NCBI GenBank assembly: GCA_019633425.1
Contig: WSUB01000161.1
Span: forward strand, 27,913-91,912
Length of the DNA stretch: 64,000 bases
Direction: 5' to 3'
DNA from: Tulasnella sp. 424
Lineage: Eukaryota; Basidiomycota; Agaricomycetes; Cantharellales; Tulasnellaceae
This document shows, piece after piece, positions 11,860-22,477 of the stretch. The stretch's first letter is position 1, and the number at the start of each line of letters is the position of its first letter. The notes beneath the pieces were generated by a model. The model searched no databases. It was not told the DNA's origin and saw only the letters and a list, made by a program, of their open reading frames with translations. The position numbers were made by a program, and so were the translations under genes.

Positions 11860-14800
11860 TCAATGTCGTGTATATGCAGCGCGGGTTGCCTCTCTTGCAG
11901 CATGAGGTGCTTGTGGTCGAACAAGCTTGGAGATCGCGTTGGTGAGGTCGGCACGGCGTAACGGTTCTGGAAGTAATGCGTCAGTGAAAGCACCACAAAC
12001 GCTGAAGCGCCGGCAACGTACTGGTAACGTGGTCGTCCATTCCTGCCTGTAAGCAGCGCTCACGGTCGCCAATCACTACATCGAGGGATAGGTTAGAGGT
12101 TGCAATACCAAACAGCTAAAGTCGTGACATACTAGCGTGAGCCGTCAACGCAATAATCGGTGTTCGCTCCAGGCTCTGCTCAGACTCGAAGGCCCGGATG
12201 AGCTCTGTAGCCTCCATGCCACCCATGAAGGGCATCGAGACGTCCATCTATGAGGAATGGTCAGCCGAGAACTCACTAAAGCGGTGGGAACTGAGGGACA
12301 TACCAGAATGACGTCATATGGTTTGCCTTGGTGCCAGCGCTCCTTGACAGCGTCGACCGCCAGCTGCCCGTTCTCGACGATCTGCACATGGTGACCATAG
12401 TTCTCCAGGAGCTTCACTGCGACTTTCTGGTTGACCATATTGTCTTCGGCAAGTAGAATGTCGTAAGTCATCGCTGGCGCGCCGACGGCTTGATGTGAAG
12501 TGACGGATTCCAAAGCGGTAACGAGGGTGTTGGCGAGGTCTTCGTGGTTGCAGGGTGTGGTGAGCTGAGCGCTGATGCTGTTGTCGAGGCACCATTTCAC
12601 TGCGAGGAGGGTATCATTAGCCACTGACGCCACAATAACGGGCGGTCAGGCTTACAGTTCAAGCGTGGCATGCAGTGAGGAGGTAGAGGCTAGAAGAAAT
12701 GCAGACCGGTCAGCTGAAACTCGTCGGGAGTTGGTCGATCATCTCTTACCGGAGAAAGAAGGATGACGGGGATATATCGGAGGTGGTCGAGGTCACGAAG
12801 TTGCTCGGTCTATCAACGCACAAACCCTAGTTAGTGAAAACAAACGCACAGAAATCCCCCAGCGAAACTCACCCCAGCCAAGGAATCAGCGATGATAGTA
12901 TCGACATGAGGAAGTCTAGACTTATCCGCCAAACGAATGACGTCATGCGAAACAAAGACCTTGAGACCCAACTCCTCGATGAGCTTCGCGACGCCAGTCA
13001 TATCGCCGAGCGAATCCACGTAGAGAACCGTACGGCCGTTCCAAGGCTGGATCTTTTGAAGCACGGTCTCCAACCTGCTCGGCGGGCTGATTTGACAAGT
13101 GATGGTGAAGTAGAAGTTGCTACCTTTGCCAGGCTCGCTGTCGACCCACATCTGGCCTTGCATGAGCGAGACCAAGCGCTTGGAAATGGATAAGCCGAGA
13201 CCCGTTCCACCGTATTCCTATGACCGGAAAGAAACATATCAGTCATTCCGAACGAGATCGGAAATAAGGTATAAATTATTCACTCGAGTCGTAGATCTAA
13301 GAACGAAGACCATCCAAGTCAGTCCCCCAATTCTTCGCTGCCAAGATTAATTCAAAGACCCACCCATCAGCTTGACAGAACGTATCAAAGATCAACTCCA
13401 ACTTGTCCTTCTTGATACCAATACCCGTATCCGCGACGCAAAACTCGAGCGTGGCGCTCTGTCCGGTCGACTTCTCAGGCACAAGGCGACACGACAACGT
13501 CACTTGACCTCGCTTGATCGGCTTGGACGGGGTGAACTTGATGGCGTTTCCGACAAGGTTCGTGATGACTTGACGCAACCGCAGAGCGTCGCCGATGAGT
13601 TGGTCAGGAATGGTAGGGTCAATTTCGTAGATGAGGTCGACGTCGTTTTGAGAAGCACGGACGACGAGAGTCTTGAGGATGCCATAAACAGTAGCGCGAA
13701 GTGAGTACGTAACCATCTCCATCGTCATTCGGCCAGCTTCGACTAGAGAAATGTCCACTCGCGTCAGCAAAAAAAAAGAGCGGAGACCTTGGCGTCGCTC
13801 GGGATGAACGTACTCTTGGAAATATCCAGAATATCGTCGATGATAAGCAATAAGGACCGAGCCAAGCTGTGAACCAGCATCAAGTTCTCCTTCTGCGACC
13901 TCGTGAGACCTTCGCTCTCCAACGTCAAGTCCGTCATTCCGATAATACCATTCATAGGCGTTCTGCAAATCCGCCCCTTCTGTCAGTCCACCCATCTCCC
14001 AAAAAACGAATCCCAATCCCCCGAACCTGATTTCATGAGACATGTTGGCCAAGAACTCCGACTTGGACCTGTTCGCCAGCTCCGCCGCTTCCCTCGCAGC
14101 CGTGTTCTTCTGAATACTCTCTCGCAAGTTGTACACCATCTGATTGATCTGAGTCTTGAGCGAGTCCATCTCTCCGCTAGCTTCGACAGTGATGAATCGA
14201 GTGAAATCTCCGTCCGTCGCAGCGGCTGAAATCTGTGCAAAGCCTCGGACTTGGGACGTCAGGTTGTTGGCCATGGCGTTGACGGAAACGCTGCGTCACC
14301 GCACGGTTAGCGTCAGAACGGCAGGGAACGAGAATATGTGAGACGTACGTGATATCTTGCCACACGCCAGACATGTTCTGCACCTCGGCTTGGACACCTA
14401 ATTTACCCTCCGTACCAACTTCTCGAGCGACTTTCATGACTTCAGCGGCGAAAACGGCAAGTTGGTCGATCATGCTGTTGATAGTGTTGACGAGGTCCAC
14501 GATTTCACCAGCGACGGAAACTCCAACGCATTTCTGAGTGAGGTCTCCTCGGGCGACGGCGGTCTACACGAGGTACGAGGGAAAAGGAGGTGATGTCAGC
14601 AAACTTTTTCCTCGTCGCTAATACCACCCTTCAACGTACGGTTGCCTTTGCGATTGTTCGGACTTGCACAGTCAACTACAGGAACATACGGGGCAAGGCA
14701 AGGTCAGACGGCGACCAAAACGTTGCAGCGATCCAAGGGGAAGGAACGTAGATTCAACGCCATGTTGTTCACGTTATCCGTCAAATCCTTCCACGTTCCA

Positions 14801-17280
14801 CTAACACCGGGCACCAAAGCACGTCCTCCAAGCTTTCCTTCCGTTCCGACTTCACGAGCGACACTATTAGCCATACGTCAGTCAAATGCCGTCTATTACA
14901 AGTCCCTCCTCTGGGCCGTCGTTCCACTACTCACCGAGTAACTTCAGCAGCAAAAGTGGACAAACTCTCCGTCATACCGTTCACGGTCTGCTTCAACTCG
15001 AGGATCTCTCCTTTCACGTCGACTTCGATCCTCTTGGTGAGATCTCCTTGCGCGACGGCCTTGGTGACTTCAGCGATCGAACGGACTTGGGTGGTGAGGT
15101 TCAACGCCTGTCAACGACAGCGGCGGCGTATGCGAGAAAAGAGCCCAAAGTGAGCGAACCGAGTCTATCACAACTCGACCATGCCGAGGGGACTCACCAT
15201 CATGTTGACATTGTTGGTCAAAACCTCCCACATTCCTTCCACGCCCTCGACCATAGCCTGTCCACCCAACTTGCCTTCCATGCCCACTTCCAAGCTCACT
15301 CGAGTGACTTCGTTGGCCAGGGTGTACAACTGTCAGACCATGGAGTTGACAGTGTTCTTCAAGTCCAGCATCTCGCCTTGCACGTCGACTTGCACGGTCC
15401 TGCTGCAGGTCGCCGCTCGCGACGGCTTTCGTGACGTTGGCTATGGAACGGACTTGCGCGGTGAGGTTCTCTGCCATTTTCGAAAACGTCGACGGCCGAT
15501 TAGGCGAACTCGACAGGATACTAAGAAGGTCGTCGGAACTCATGTTGACGTTGTTGGTCAGATCGGCCCACGTTCCTTGCACTCCTTCGACCTGCGCTTG
15601 ACCGCCCAGGACACCCATCGTACCGACTTCAAGAGCGACTCGAGTGACTTCAGATGCGAACGTGTTGAGCCGCTGCACCATCTAATTGACGGGTATCCTT
15701 GAGCGTGGCCATCTCTCCTTCGACTTCGATCTCGATGCGTTGGGTGAGGTCTCCTTTGGCGACGGCGGTGGTGACGGTGGCGATACCTCGCACTTGCTGC
15801 GTCAAGTTCAAGCACATCTTGTTGGCGTTGTTGGTCAACTGCCACCACACTCCTTCCACATCTGGCACGTCCGCCTGTCCACCGAGCCCAACGTCCCCAC
15901 TTCGAGCGACACTTGCGACACTTCCTCCACTAACTTCCGTAGTCGAATCATCGTGCCATTGACGGTCGTCTTGAGCTCCAAGATTTCTCCCTGCGCGTCG
16001 ACTTCGGTCATCTTGCTGAGGTCTCCGAGGGCCACGGCTTTGGTGACCTGGGCGATGGCACGGACCTGGTCCGTCAGGTTCGCAGCGAGCTGGTTGACCG
16101 TTCTGCAGAGCTCCTGCCACGTCCCGCCGAGCTCCTGCCACGTCCCGCCGAGAGCGACTTCAAAGACTTGACCGCCGAGTTTGCCTTGAGTACCGACTTC
16201 GTCAGACACGCGGGTGACCTCGCTCGCGAATTCGGCTAGACGTTCGACCATTGTGTTGATGACTTCCTTGAGCTGGACCTTGGACGGGGACGGTGATCTT
16301 CTGAGTGAGGTCACCGTTTGCTACGGCCTGGTATGGTGAAAGATACGAGGGTGAGCTTGTTTTCGGAAGATGGCGAAAATAAGGAAGGTAGAATGGGAAG
16401 TAGGTCGCGTTCTGGGAAGCCGTTTGTCTAGGCGTTGGTACCGATGACCTCGCCATGCATTAGAAAGCACGATGGCCATATGCAGAAGCAGCAAGTCTTA
16501 ACCGAAGGCAGGTGTTCTCGATAGCAGAAGAGCACGATGTGGGGGGAGTAAAAAGACCAGCGAACGCTCACCTCGCGAACGGGAGCGACATCCTGGACCT
16601 GAGCCTTGAGCAATTGAAGCTCATCGGTAGGTGATACAATAAGGGAACACCAGCGTGCAGCGGGTGGTCTGAGGAGATGGATGCGGGTGAGTCGGTAGAG
16701 GGTGCACGACCGCAGGTGGGGCAGAAATAGGACGCAGGCTTCTTCATGCCATGCCATGCATGAGAGCCATTACCGTCGCTGGCGCCTGGAGTTGAGTCGG
16801 GTGTTGGTGGACCGTGAGCGTTCCAGTCCATGGAGGTGCCTCCATTTGTGGGTTGCTCAGTAAGTGGATCGAGCGGCGACGGTGGTATCGACCCGGTCGC
16901 ATCGGTCGTTTAGTCAATTCCGCGATGGCCCATTCGATTGCCTCGACGTGTGAGGATAAGGTGGGGGTAGAGGAGTGCCCGAGTCGTTCGAAGAGCGATT
17001 GGGGTGAGGAGGTGGCCGAGGAATGGGCTGGGAGGCGCCCCGGATGCAGCCATCTTCTTCAGATAGTGTCGATGGAGATGTGGATGTGGACTGTCCCATG
17101 CACGAAGGAAGGGGACTTGTGAGCTGAATGATTCGTGCGATGAGAGCGACTAAAGGACCTTACCTTTGGGTTGGAGGTCGAGGGAGACGGGGTGTAGATT
17201 GATGAGGGGGAGAAGCCACACGAGCGGGGATTCAAAAGCTTGGGCGATCGGGGAACAGGATTCGAAGTCGTCGGAGAGCT
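11860..17280 (-). pseudogene. HK1: near full-length group III hybrid histidine kinase, broken in its HAMP region
   Basis: From 5' to 3' (high to low coordinates) the copy contains a Ser/Pro-rich N-terminus (16.9-17.28 kb), a VQDVAPVRE exon, HAMP repeats (16.35 down to 14.2 kb) and a dimerisation domain with MSHEIR joined by an intron to [12 protein letters not shown] (about 14040 to 13950). The ATPase domain follows with N-box [15 protein letters not shown] and [14 protein letters not shown], then a receiver domain with [13 protein letters not shown], phospho-acceptor in [10 protein letters not shown] (about 12230-12250), and KPLRRADL near the C-terminus, which ends at 11860. The catalytic and receiver half looks open. 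The HAMP half is broken by an 11-nt loss near 16270, a 21-nt tandem duplication near 16110-16150 (in frame), a 4-nt loss near 15885, a TAG plus an added base near 15682-15695, and an added base near 15400. Confidence 0.87.
13284..13296 (-). other. 13-nt microexon of HK1
   Basis: The ATPase exon ends with codons for QAD plus GG at a GTGGGT donor, and the next long exon begins with codons for EYGGTG. Between them only ATCTACGACTCGA, flanked by AG (TTCTTAG) and GT (GTGAAT), restores the frame and the family-typical [18 protein letters not shown]. The same microexon stands at 63334-63346 in HK5. Confidence 0.8.
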
Positions 17281-18052
17281 TTCACGGTGGTGACTGGTGT
17301 GCGGCGTTATAGGACAGTTTATTGGTGCAAGGGAGCGGGAATACCCTCAAGGTGGATTGGAAAAGGAGGCGTCTGCAGTCTGTTTCAAAACACCCTGGTA
17401 TATTTGAGGAGGGGGAATCGGGGCCGTCGGGGACGTATCCATCAAGTTCCCCCTTAGCTCGAACCGAGGAGCCAGCATGGTCTTGTGATGCGACAGCCGC
17501 ATTCTCTCCTCCTCGTACATCATCGTCGCCGTCGTTCATGCTGACATACCCTTCTTCTTCCTTCTCTGCTCTTGGTCCGCGCACACGATGATCCATCACG
17601 CCGAGCCTGCCACGCTTAAATTACGCGAAATACCAGCATCGAAGCTACGTCGCAGTCGTCTGAAGTCTTGCGGGGAAAGAGAGACATGGGAGAAGGTGAG
17701 GAGGAAGGTACTAAGTCTGTATGTAGGGATGCGACGTTGAGAGAGGAAGGAACGGTCGGAAGTGAAATCGCGCGGCGCAGATCCGAAACTGTGGGAGGAC
17801 AGCCACAATAATGTACCCTCGTCCCTGACATCTCGACACACAACATTACTTTATGTAATTGTCGAGACTGTCCCAACATGGAGTGACAGTAGAGTCGATC
17901 ATTAGCACAGAAGGCAGTTATTGGCTCGTAGACGTAGGAATTAAGCGTTCGGCACTTTCGCTGAAGGCTTTGCACCATCAGGCAGCCGAATTCGAGGACA
18001 TTGAAGAGATTTCATGATATTTGCGCGCGCAGCGAAGTAACTGAATATTGAA
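17281..18052. other. 5' flank of HK1
   Basis: It holds an open minus-strand stretch from ATGATGGATCATCG (17599), rich in Asp/Glu and Ser/Pro, that may be an upstream HK exon, since it recurs ahead of other copies. However, it meets a TGA before joining the confirmed N-terminal exon. The promoter-like block follows at 17745-17815. Nothing recognisable is seen in 17850-18050. Confidence 0.4.
17745..17815 (-). promoter_or_regulatory. HK-type promoter-like block
   Basis: On the plus strand it reads GAACGGTCGGAAGTGAAATC, then a short G/C-rich stretch, GATCCGAAACTGTGGGAGG and a CCACAATAATG end. The same block stands ahead of HK0 (2487-2545), the HK fragment (19127-19195), HK2 (32547-32615) and HK3 (37328-37380). 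A related block precedes the Nse3 copies. No factor is assigned. Confidence 0.45.
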
Positions 18053-18660
18053 TCAAATCTTCAAGGGATATATTTGGGGGGGAAAGGAGCGGGAGAGTGC
18101 TCGTCGAAAGGATTCAATGGGTAGAAGTTGCCCTTTTGTTGACAGCAGCACCCAAGCCCCGGAAACTAAGTTACGTTGTCCAGTCCCCGGGGCCCTTCGG
18201 TGGTGCATGCGAGGCGTCCTCTGTTCATGAGTGCATATAAGGAGGTGTTCAAGCCGAACTAAGAAATACTTGGACGTCGACAAAATAGAAATGGAAGATC
18301 TCGCGAACGGACAAGTGCCTGATGGATCTCCCAACACCTTGGTCAACTCGGACCCAGCCACCCTGGTGACGTCTTTCAAAAGCCCCCCGCCATACTTATC
18401 AGCATTGTCCTCCAACTCGGCCTCCTTCTCTGCTCGACGGTTGGGATGACGCGCGGCATTTTTACCCCTGTGACCTGATGTAGTCCGTTCCTCCTCCTCT
18501 TCATCCTCTCCCAACAGCTTCAATTGCTCCTCCAACCAACTCTTCTTCATATTTCACAAACAAACTCCGCGACGTTCTGTTCCCCGATCTCAGCATGGGC
18601 GCGTGAACCCCACCTCCACTGGTATAAACCGTCCCCTTCTTCGTCAGCCGCTTTCCGATA
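18053..18660 (-). pseudogene. Nse3 C-terminal fragment
   Basis: The minus strand reads GLYQWRWGSRAHAEIGEQN-like sequence (about 18600-18650), then an open MKKSWLEEQLKLLGEDEEE stretch with a basic linker and AGSELTK (18230-18550). This closely matches the C-terminal 170 or so codons of Nse3-5, including the part after AGSELTK. The MAGE core and exon 1 are absent. It abuts an HK 5' fragment, so the piece has lost its own upstream part. Confidence 0.75.
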
Positions 18661-19010
18661 TTCGAGTGAGTCAGCTTATGTGATGCTAGACAGCCAAAAC
18701 CGTGACGGTCGACTGGAATGCAGTCAAGTGTTGAAGAACCGACAGATCGACCGTTCAACCGCGGCATCTGTGTTTGATGAGGTGAGAGAAAGCTGGAGGT
18801 AGAGGAGCGCCCGAGTCCTATGAAGCGATTAAGGCGTAGAGTCGACGAAGGGACTCGGAGGCATCGGAGACGTGCCACTCGCCCCTTCACCCGAAGCCGA
18901 GGAGCCGCATGGTCTTGTGACACGTAAGCCGCATTCCCGCCTCCTTATACATCGTCATCTTCGTTGCCGCCCATGCTGCCGAACTCTTCCTGTCGAGCTT
19001 CCAATGTTTA
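18661..19010 (-). pseudogene. HK 5'-end fragment
   Basis: DNA here matches the HK N-terminal flank near 36.75-37.15 kb: LRLNRFIGLGRSSTS in this copy against LRPNRFIGLGHSPTS there, and the same GATCGACCGTTC stretch. No HAMP or catalytic part follows, because the sequence runs directly into the Nse3 C-terminal fragment. An HK-type promoter block follows at 19127-19195. Confidence 0.6.
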
Positions 19011-20439
19011 AATCGCGCGAAACACCACACTCGAAGCTACGTTGCAGCCTGAAGTCTTCCACGAAAAGCGAGACATGGGATGGCGAGGAGGAAGGTGAGT
19101 CTGTAGGGATGCGACGTTGAGAGAGGAAAGAACGGTCGGGAAGTGAAATCGCGCAGATCCGAAACTGTGGGAGGAGGGATGGACAACCGCTGCACCGGTC
19201 AAAGTCGCCAGACGCACAATATAACAGTCCGTTACTGTAAGTGTTGAGATTATTGTCCCAAGATGAAACTCCACTCTCCTGCCTGCAAGGTTCATCTCAT
19301 CTGCGCTCTCGATTTACCCTCGTGGCGGCTCGCCCGTCCTCGTATTTGAAAGTCCGAACGTAACCACTTCCTCCATGGCTACACGGCTGTACGGGTAATA
19401 TATATCCTATCAGTGTGTTTGCTAAGATGCCCCGACTTACGAGGCAGTAGGATCGCTACTCAGCACGTAGACAGACTCGAAGTGATTGTGGACAGGCAAC
19501 CATGCGGATCCGAGTCCACATGTCCATCTCCGTTGCACGGATTGTGCCATTCGAGGTCCACAGCAGTCCGAGATAAGACGGAATCAGCGAGTTTGTCAGC
19601 CAGATCAAGTCCCGGTGAAGGTTACCATAGCTTGCCTAGATTCACGTTGACGACCGTTGTCGATGGGGTTTGTCGCGGCGGTAGACTCGAGCCGGCTGCC
19701 TGTTCGTGCGGGTTACTTGGCGTGCAGTTTCCTTCCATATGCCAATAGAATAGATCAGTGTTTCGATCTTTCAGTGACGTATGCACAAGCCATTCTATAT
19801 CGTCGCGTTTCGGGGAGCAAGTTTCTCCCTAGGAAGCATTGCCGAATGTCGTAGTAGCAAATAAATTAATTCATTTAGAATACCAATTATAATGAGCATT
19901 GAAGTATTAGCAAAGCGTGAAGATCATCGATGCGCGGACTCTGATGGAATAGCAAACCCTATTATTTGGTAGGGGTGAAGCGACGCATCTCTCGTGTAGA
20001 ATAGATGGAGAGCCTCGACAGGAGGAGGTAAGACGCAATTGATCTTCCTGCCGTTTGTGGTCGTCGGAGTCCTGCTCGAAGTCTTGCAGTCGAAGTTGGA
20101 AGAAAATCAGCAGGTGGTGTTGGGGGTGTTTGGTGAACGCCTGCGGTCTCCTGCCCATCGCTCGAGTAGTGCCTGGCTTCCAATAGGTACGGTTAGAAAT
20201 ATGTCTCAGAGTGCTTCTCCCTTTTACACGTCCTTCGAATTTGGGAAAACATTTGATCGATTGTCCTCTCTACCGCGAATGTAACGGGTCTTTGACGTAC
20301 ACCCACGAGAGTGCCGGACTTATTCGCGCCGAAAACGGAGAAACCCCTGTATGATAGCACTTGCGGGCACAAATAACTGGCAAGCGCCTCCAAGTCAATA
20401 AGAAGATGGGATCCTGATAACTGTCAGACTTACACTCTA
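19011..20439. other. Spacer with HK promoter block and unique sequence
   Basis: 19011-19400 repeats the array's HK 5' flank. About 19400-20280 looks unique in the window. It has open frames of up to 111 codons on the plus strand, but none shows a recognisable domain or a second copy, so no gene is called. At 20325-20380 a short block resembles the NLR 5' flank (ACTTGCGGGCAC). Confidence 0.4.
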
Positions 20440-21904
20440 GTCAGCTCGGACCCGGCCATCGGCGCGTAGTCTTGCCATATTTCTCCGCGATGTCCTTCAA
20501 CTCGGTCTCCTTCTCTACAGGATGCTCTGGATTACGGACGACGCTTTTGCCTTTCCTACCAGCCGCGGTCCGTTCCTCCTCTTCTTCGTCCTCTCCCAAC
20601 AGCTTCTCCTGCTCGTCCAACCAACTCTTCTTCATAAAGTCACATATAAACCCGCCGACGTTCCGCTCCTCAACTTCAGCACGAGCGCGTGAACCCAGCC
20701 TCCACTGGATAAGCCTTTCTCCTCTTCTCCGGTCGCTTTCCGAGATTTGCGTTGTCCTCCACCTTGGACAGGAGCGCCACTTAGCACCGCAAGCCCCAGT
20801 CAGTCGAGGAATTTTTGCTTGATCAATATTGCTCGGATGTTTGAATAGCGCGACGAAGACGCTCGCGAAGAGAGCAGGTCTTGATATACAGGCAGTGGGA
20901 GGACTTGAATTTGGTCGTTTCGGTTGGGCTATAAAAGGTCGTCAGCGACGGGCGCGTTTTCAAGGCGTCCGAGGACTTCTTACGTTCAGGAAGATGACTT
21001 TCGTTCGCGAGAATCAGCGAAAGAACCAGCTGTGTCATGCCCGCCAAAGAGTGGGGTTCAACCGACTTCCAAGCGAGAATAGCGCCGCTCTAGCTTTCTC
21101 GATTCTGGTCTTCAGGCTCCATTCCATGGGGCCAAGGGCACGGAGACTCTTATCCCCCACCCCGCCTTCGTACAGTTCGTCGCTCTTCTTACTCGCAAGC
21201 CTGATCAAGTCGGGGTTCAAAGTACGACGCAGGATATAAGAACCCGATGATTGACCTGACGATCGTATCAGCAACAGCTTTGTGGGTCCATAGCGGTGAA
21301 GGAGCAACGTACTTTGCCTTCTTCCCATTCTCTTCCTTTCTTCTCCAATTGCGTCTCTATTGGAGCGCGTCCTCATCTCCACCAGTTCCATTCCGAAGGT
21401 TTGGCGAAGAATCATTTGAGCGCGAGTTCGAACTCTAGGGGTCTCAGGCAGAACTAGAAGAGAAAGGCACCGATTTCAACAAAGGTCAAAAGAAAGGTAT
21501 GCACGCTCTACGCCACCTTTTCTTGATAATATCCCTGCGTCTAATCATTTATCGCCTAGGATCTTCGAGCAGAGCTATTCGGACGAGATCGTTAACGCGG
21601 CGTTTGATTTCCTACGAGCGTTTGACGTCTTAGTTTAACGCATGAAAATATCAAGGCACGATGCTTTCTTTACCTCTGGACCGAGCCCGCCCGCCCTCTT
21701 TTTGTTCACCTCGTCAGCTCGAGTTTGAGACCGAGCACGCGCTTGTGATGCGCCAGCCACGTTTCCTTCGTCATCTTCATCGTCGTCGTAGTCCATACCG
21801 CCGTATTGTGGTTCATCGTCGTCCGAGTCTGCTCCGCGCCTTCTTTGAGATTGTGACGGCCCACCACGCCTTGCTTGAGAGGCGTGAGTTGCTCCATGTA
21901 CCAT
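20440..21904 (-). pseudogene. Nse3-2: Nse3/MAGE-like gene, degenerate
   Basis: Exon 1 (start 21904) reads MVHGATHASQARRGGPSQS followed by the acidic run, as in Nse3-5. Exon 2 (about 21510-21600) reads EIKRRVNDLVRIALLEDPRR and then meets TAA. Exon 3 gives QTFGMELVEMRTRS, and exon 4 gives TYILRRTLNPDLIRLASKK-like sequence with a frameshift before the ILQ-type core. The core itself is altered (LVLSLILANESHLPERKK, 20950-21040), and the C-terminal MKKSWLDEQEKLLGEDEEEE block is at 20570-20635. Several frame breaks make a product unlikely. Confidence 0.8.
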
Positions 21905-22477
21905 TAATTACTACTCGATATATGCGCATTCTTAAAGCTTTGAGAGACCGATGAGGTGGGGGAAGGTGAAGAAAAGTCCGTATGCGTTGTTTCGGTGACA
22001 GAACGGTCAGAAGTGAAATCGCGCAGGAGTATCCCCAAACTGCGGGAAGGTGGGACCCTCATAAGCAACAACTTGTAGCAGTCTCAGGGACTAGAAACGG
22101 TGTAACCCCCCTCGAAGCTCGATCTGAAAAGCTCACACTCTAGGTCTATTGGTCATTGAGTCGACGAGGCATTTAGGCTTACTTAGCTAGGTTAGCATTC
22201 AGAATCTCCGAGCCCACCCGTGCCTCCGCAAAGCCAGAAAGCCACTGCCAATTTCTGGAGGTCCTCGTGGCTCTAATCGAACCGGTCAAGGTGAAGCGTC
22301 TCTGTACCCAAAAAGGGGGAACCCCATCTGGTAAGACCTGCGGGCACGCTGCATGCATGAGGCGTGTACACATCCAGCGCTCTTTCCCACCAACCTATCC
22401 CTCCCGTCTCGATATCGAGGTCTCTCTACTACATCTCATCAGTACTCTGTCGAATACAACGATCAAATAGCCAAGCA
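21905..22477. promoter_or_regulatory. Divergent Nse3-2/NLR2 intergenic region
   Basis: An Nse3-type promoter block lies at 21998-22050 (GAACGGTCAGAAGTGAAATC, then CCCCAAACTGCGGGAAGG). From about 22300 the conserved NLR 5' flank begins, with a ACCTGCGGGCACGC box, and runs to the NLR2 start at 22478. CTCGAAGCTCGATCTGAAAA near 22110 also recurs near 4940 and 39640. Confidence 0.45.

Noticed and set aside
11615..11863. Minus-strand frame downstream of HK1, repeated at 61577-61918
   Set aside because: Both copies lie in nearly identical DNA, so the shared frame is not independent evidence of coding. It overlaps the HK end and has no recognisable motif.
19413..19748. 111-codon plus-strand frame in the spacer
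   Set aside because: There is no start context, domain or second copy. Frames of this length are expected by chance in GC-rich spacers.
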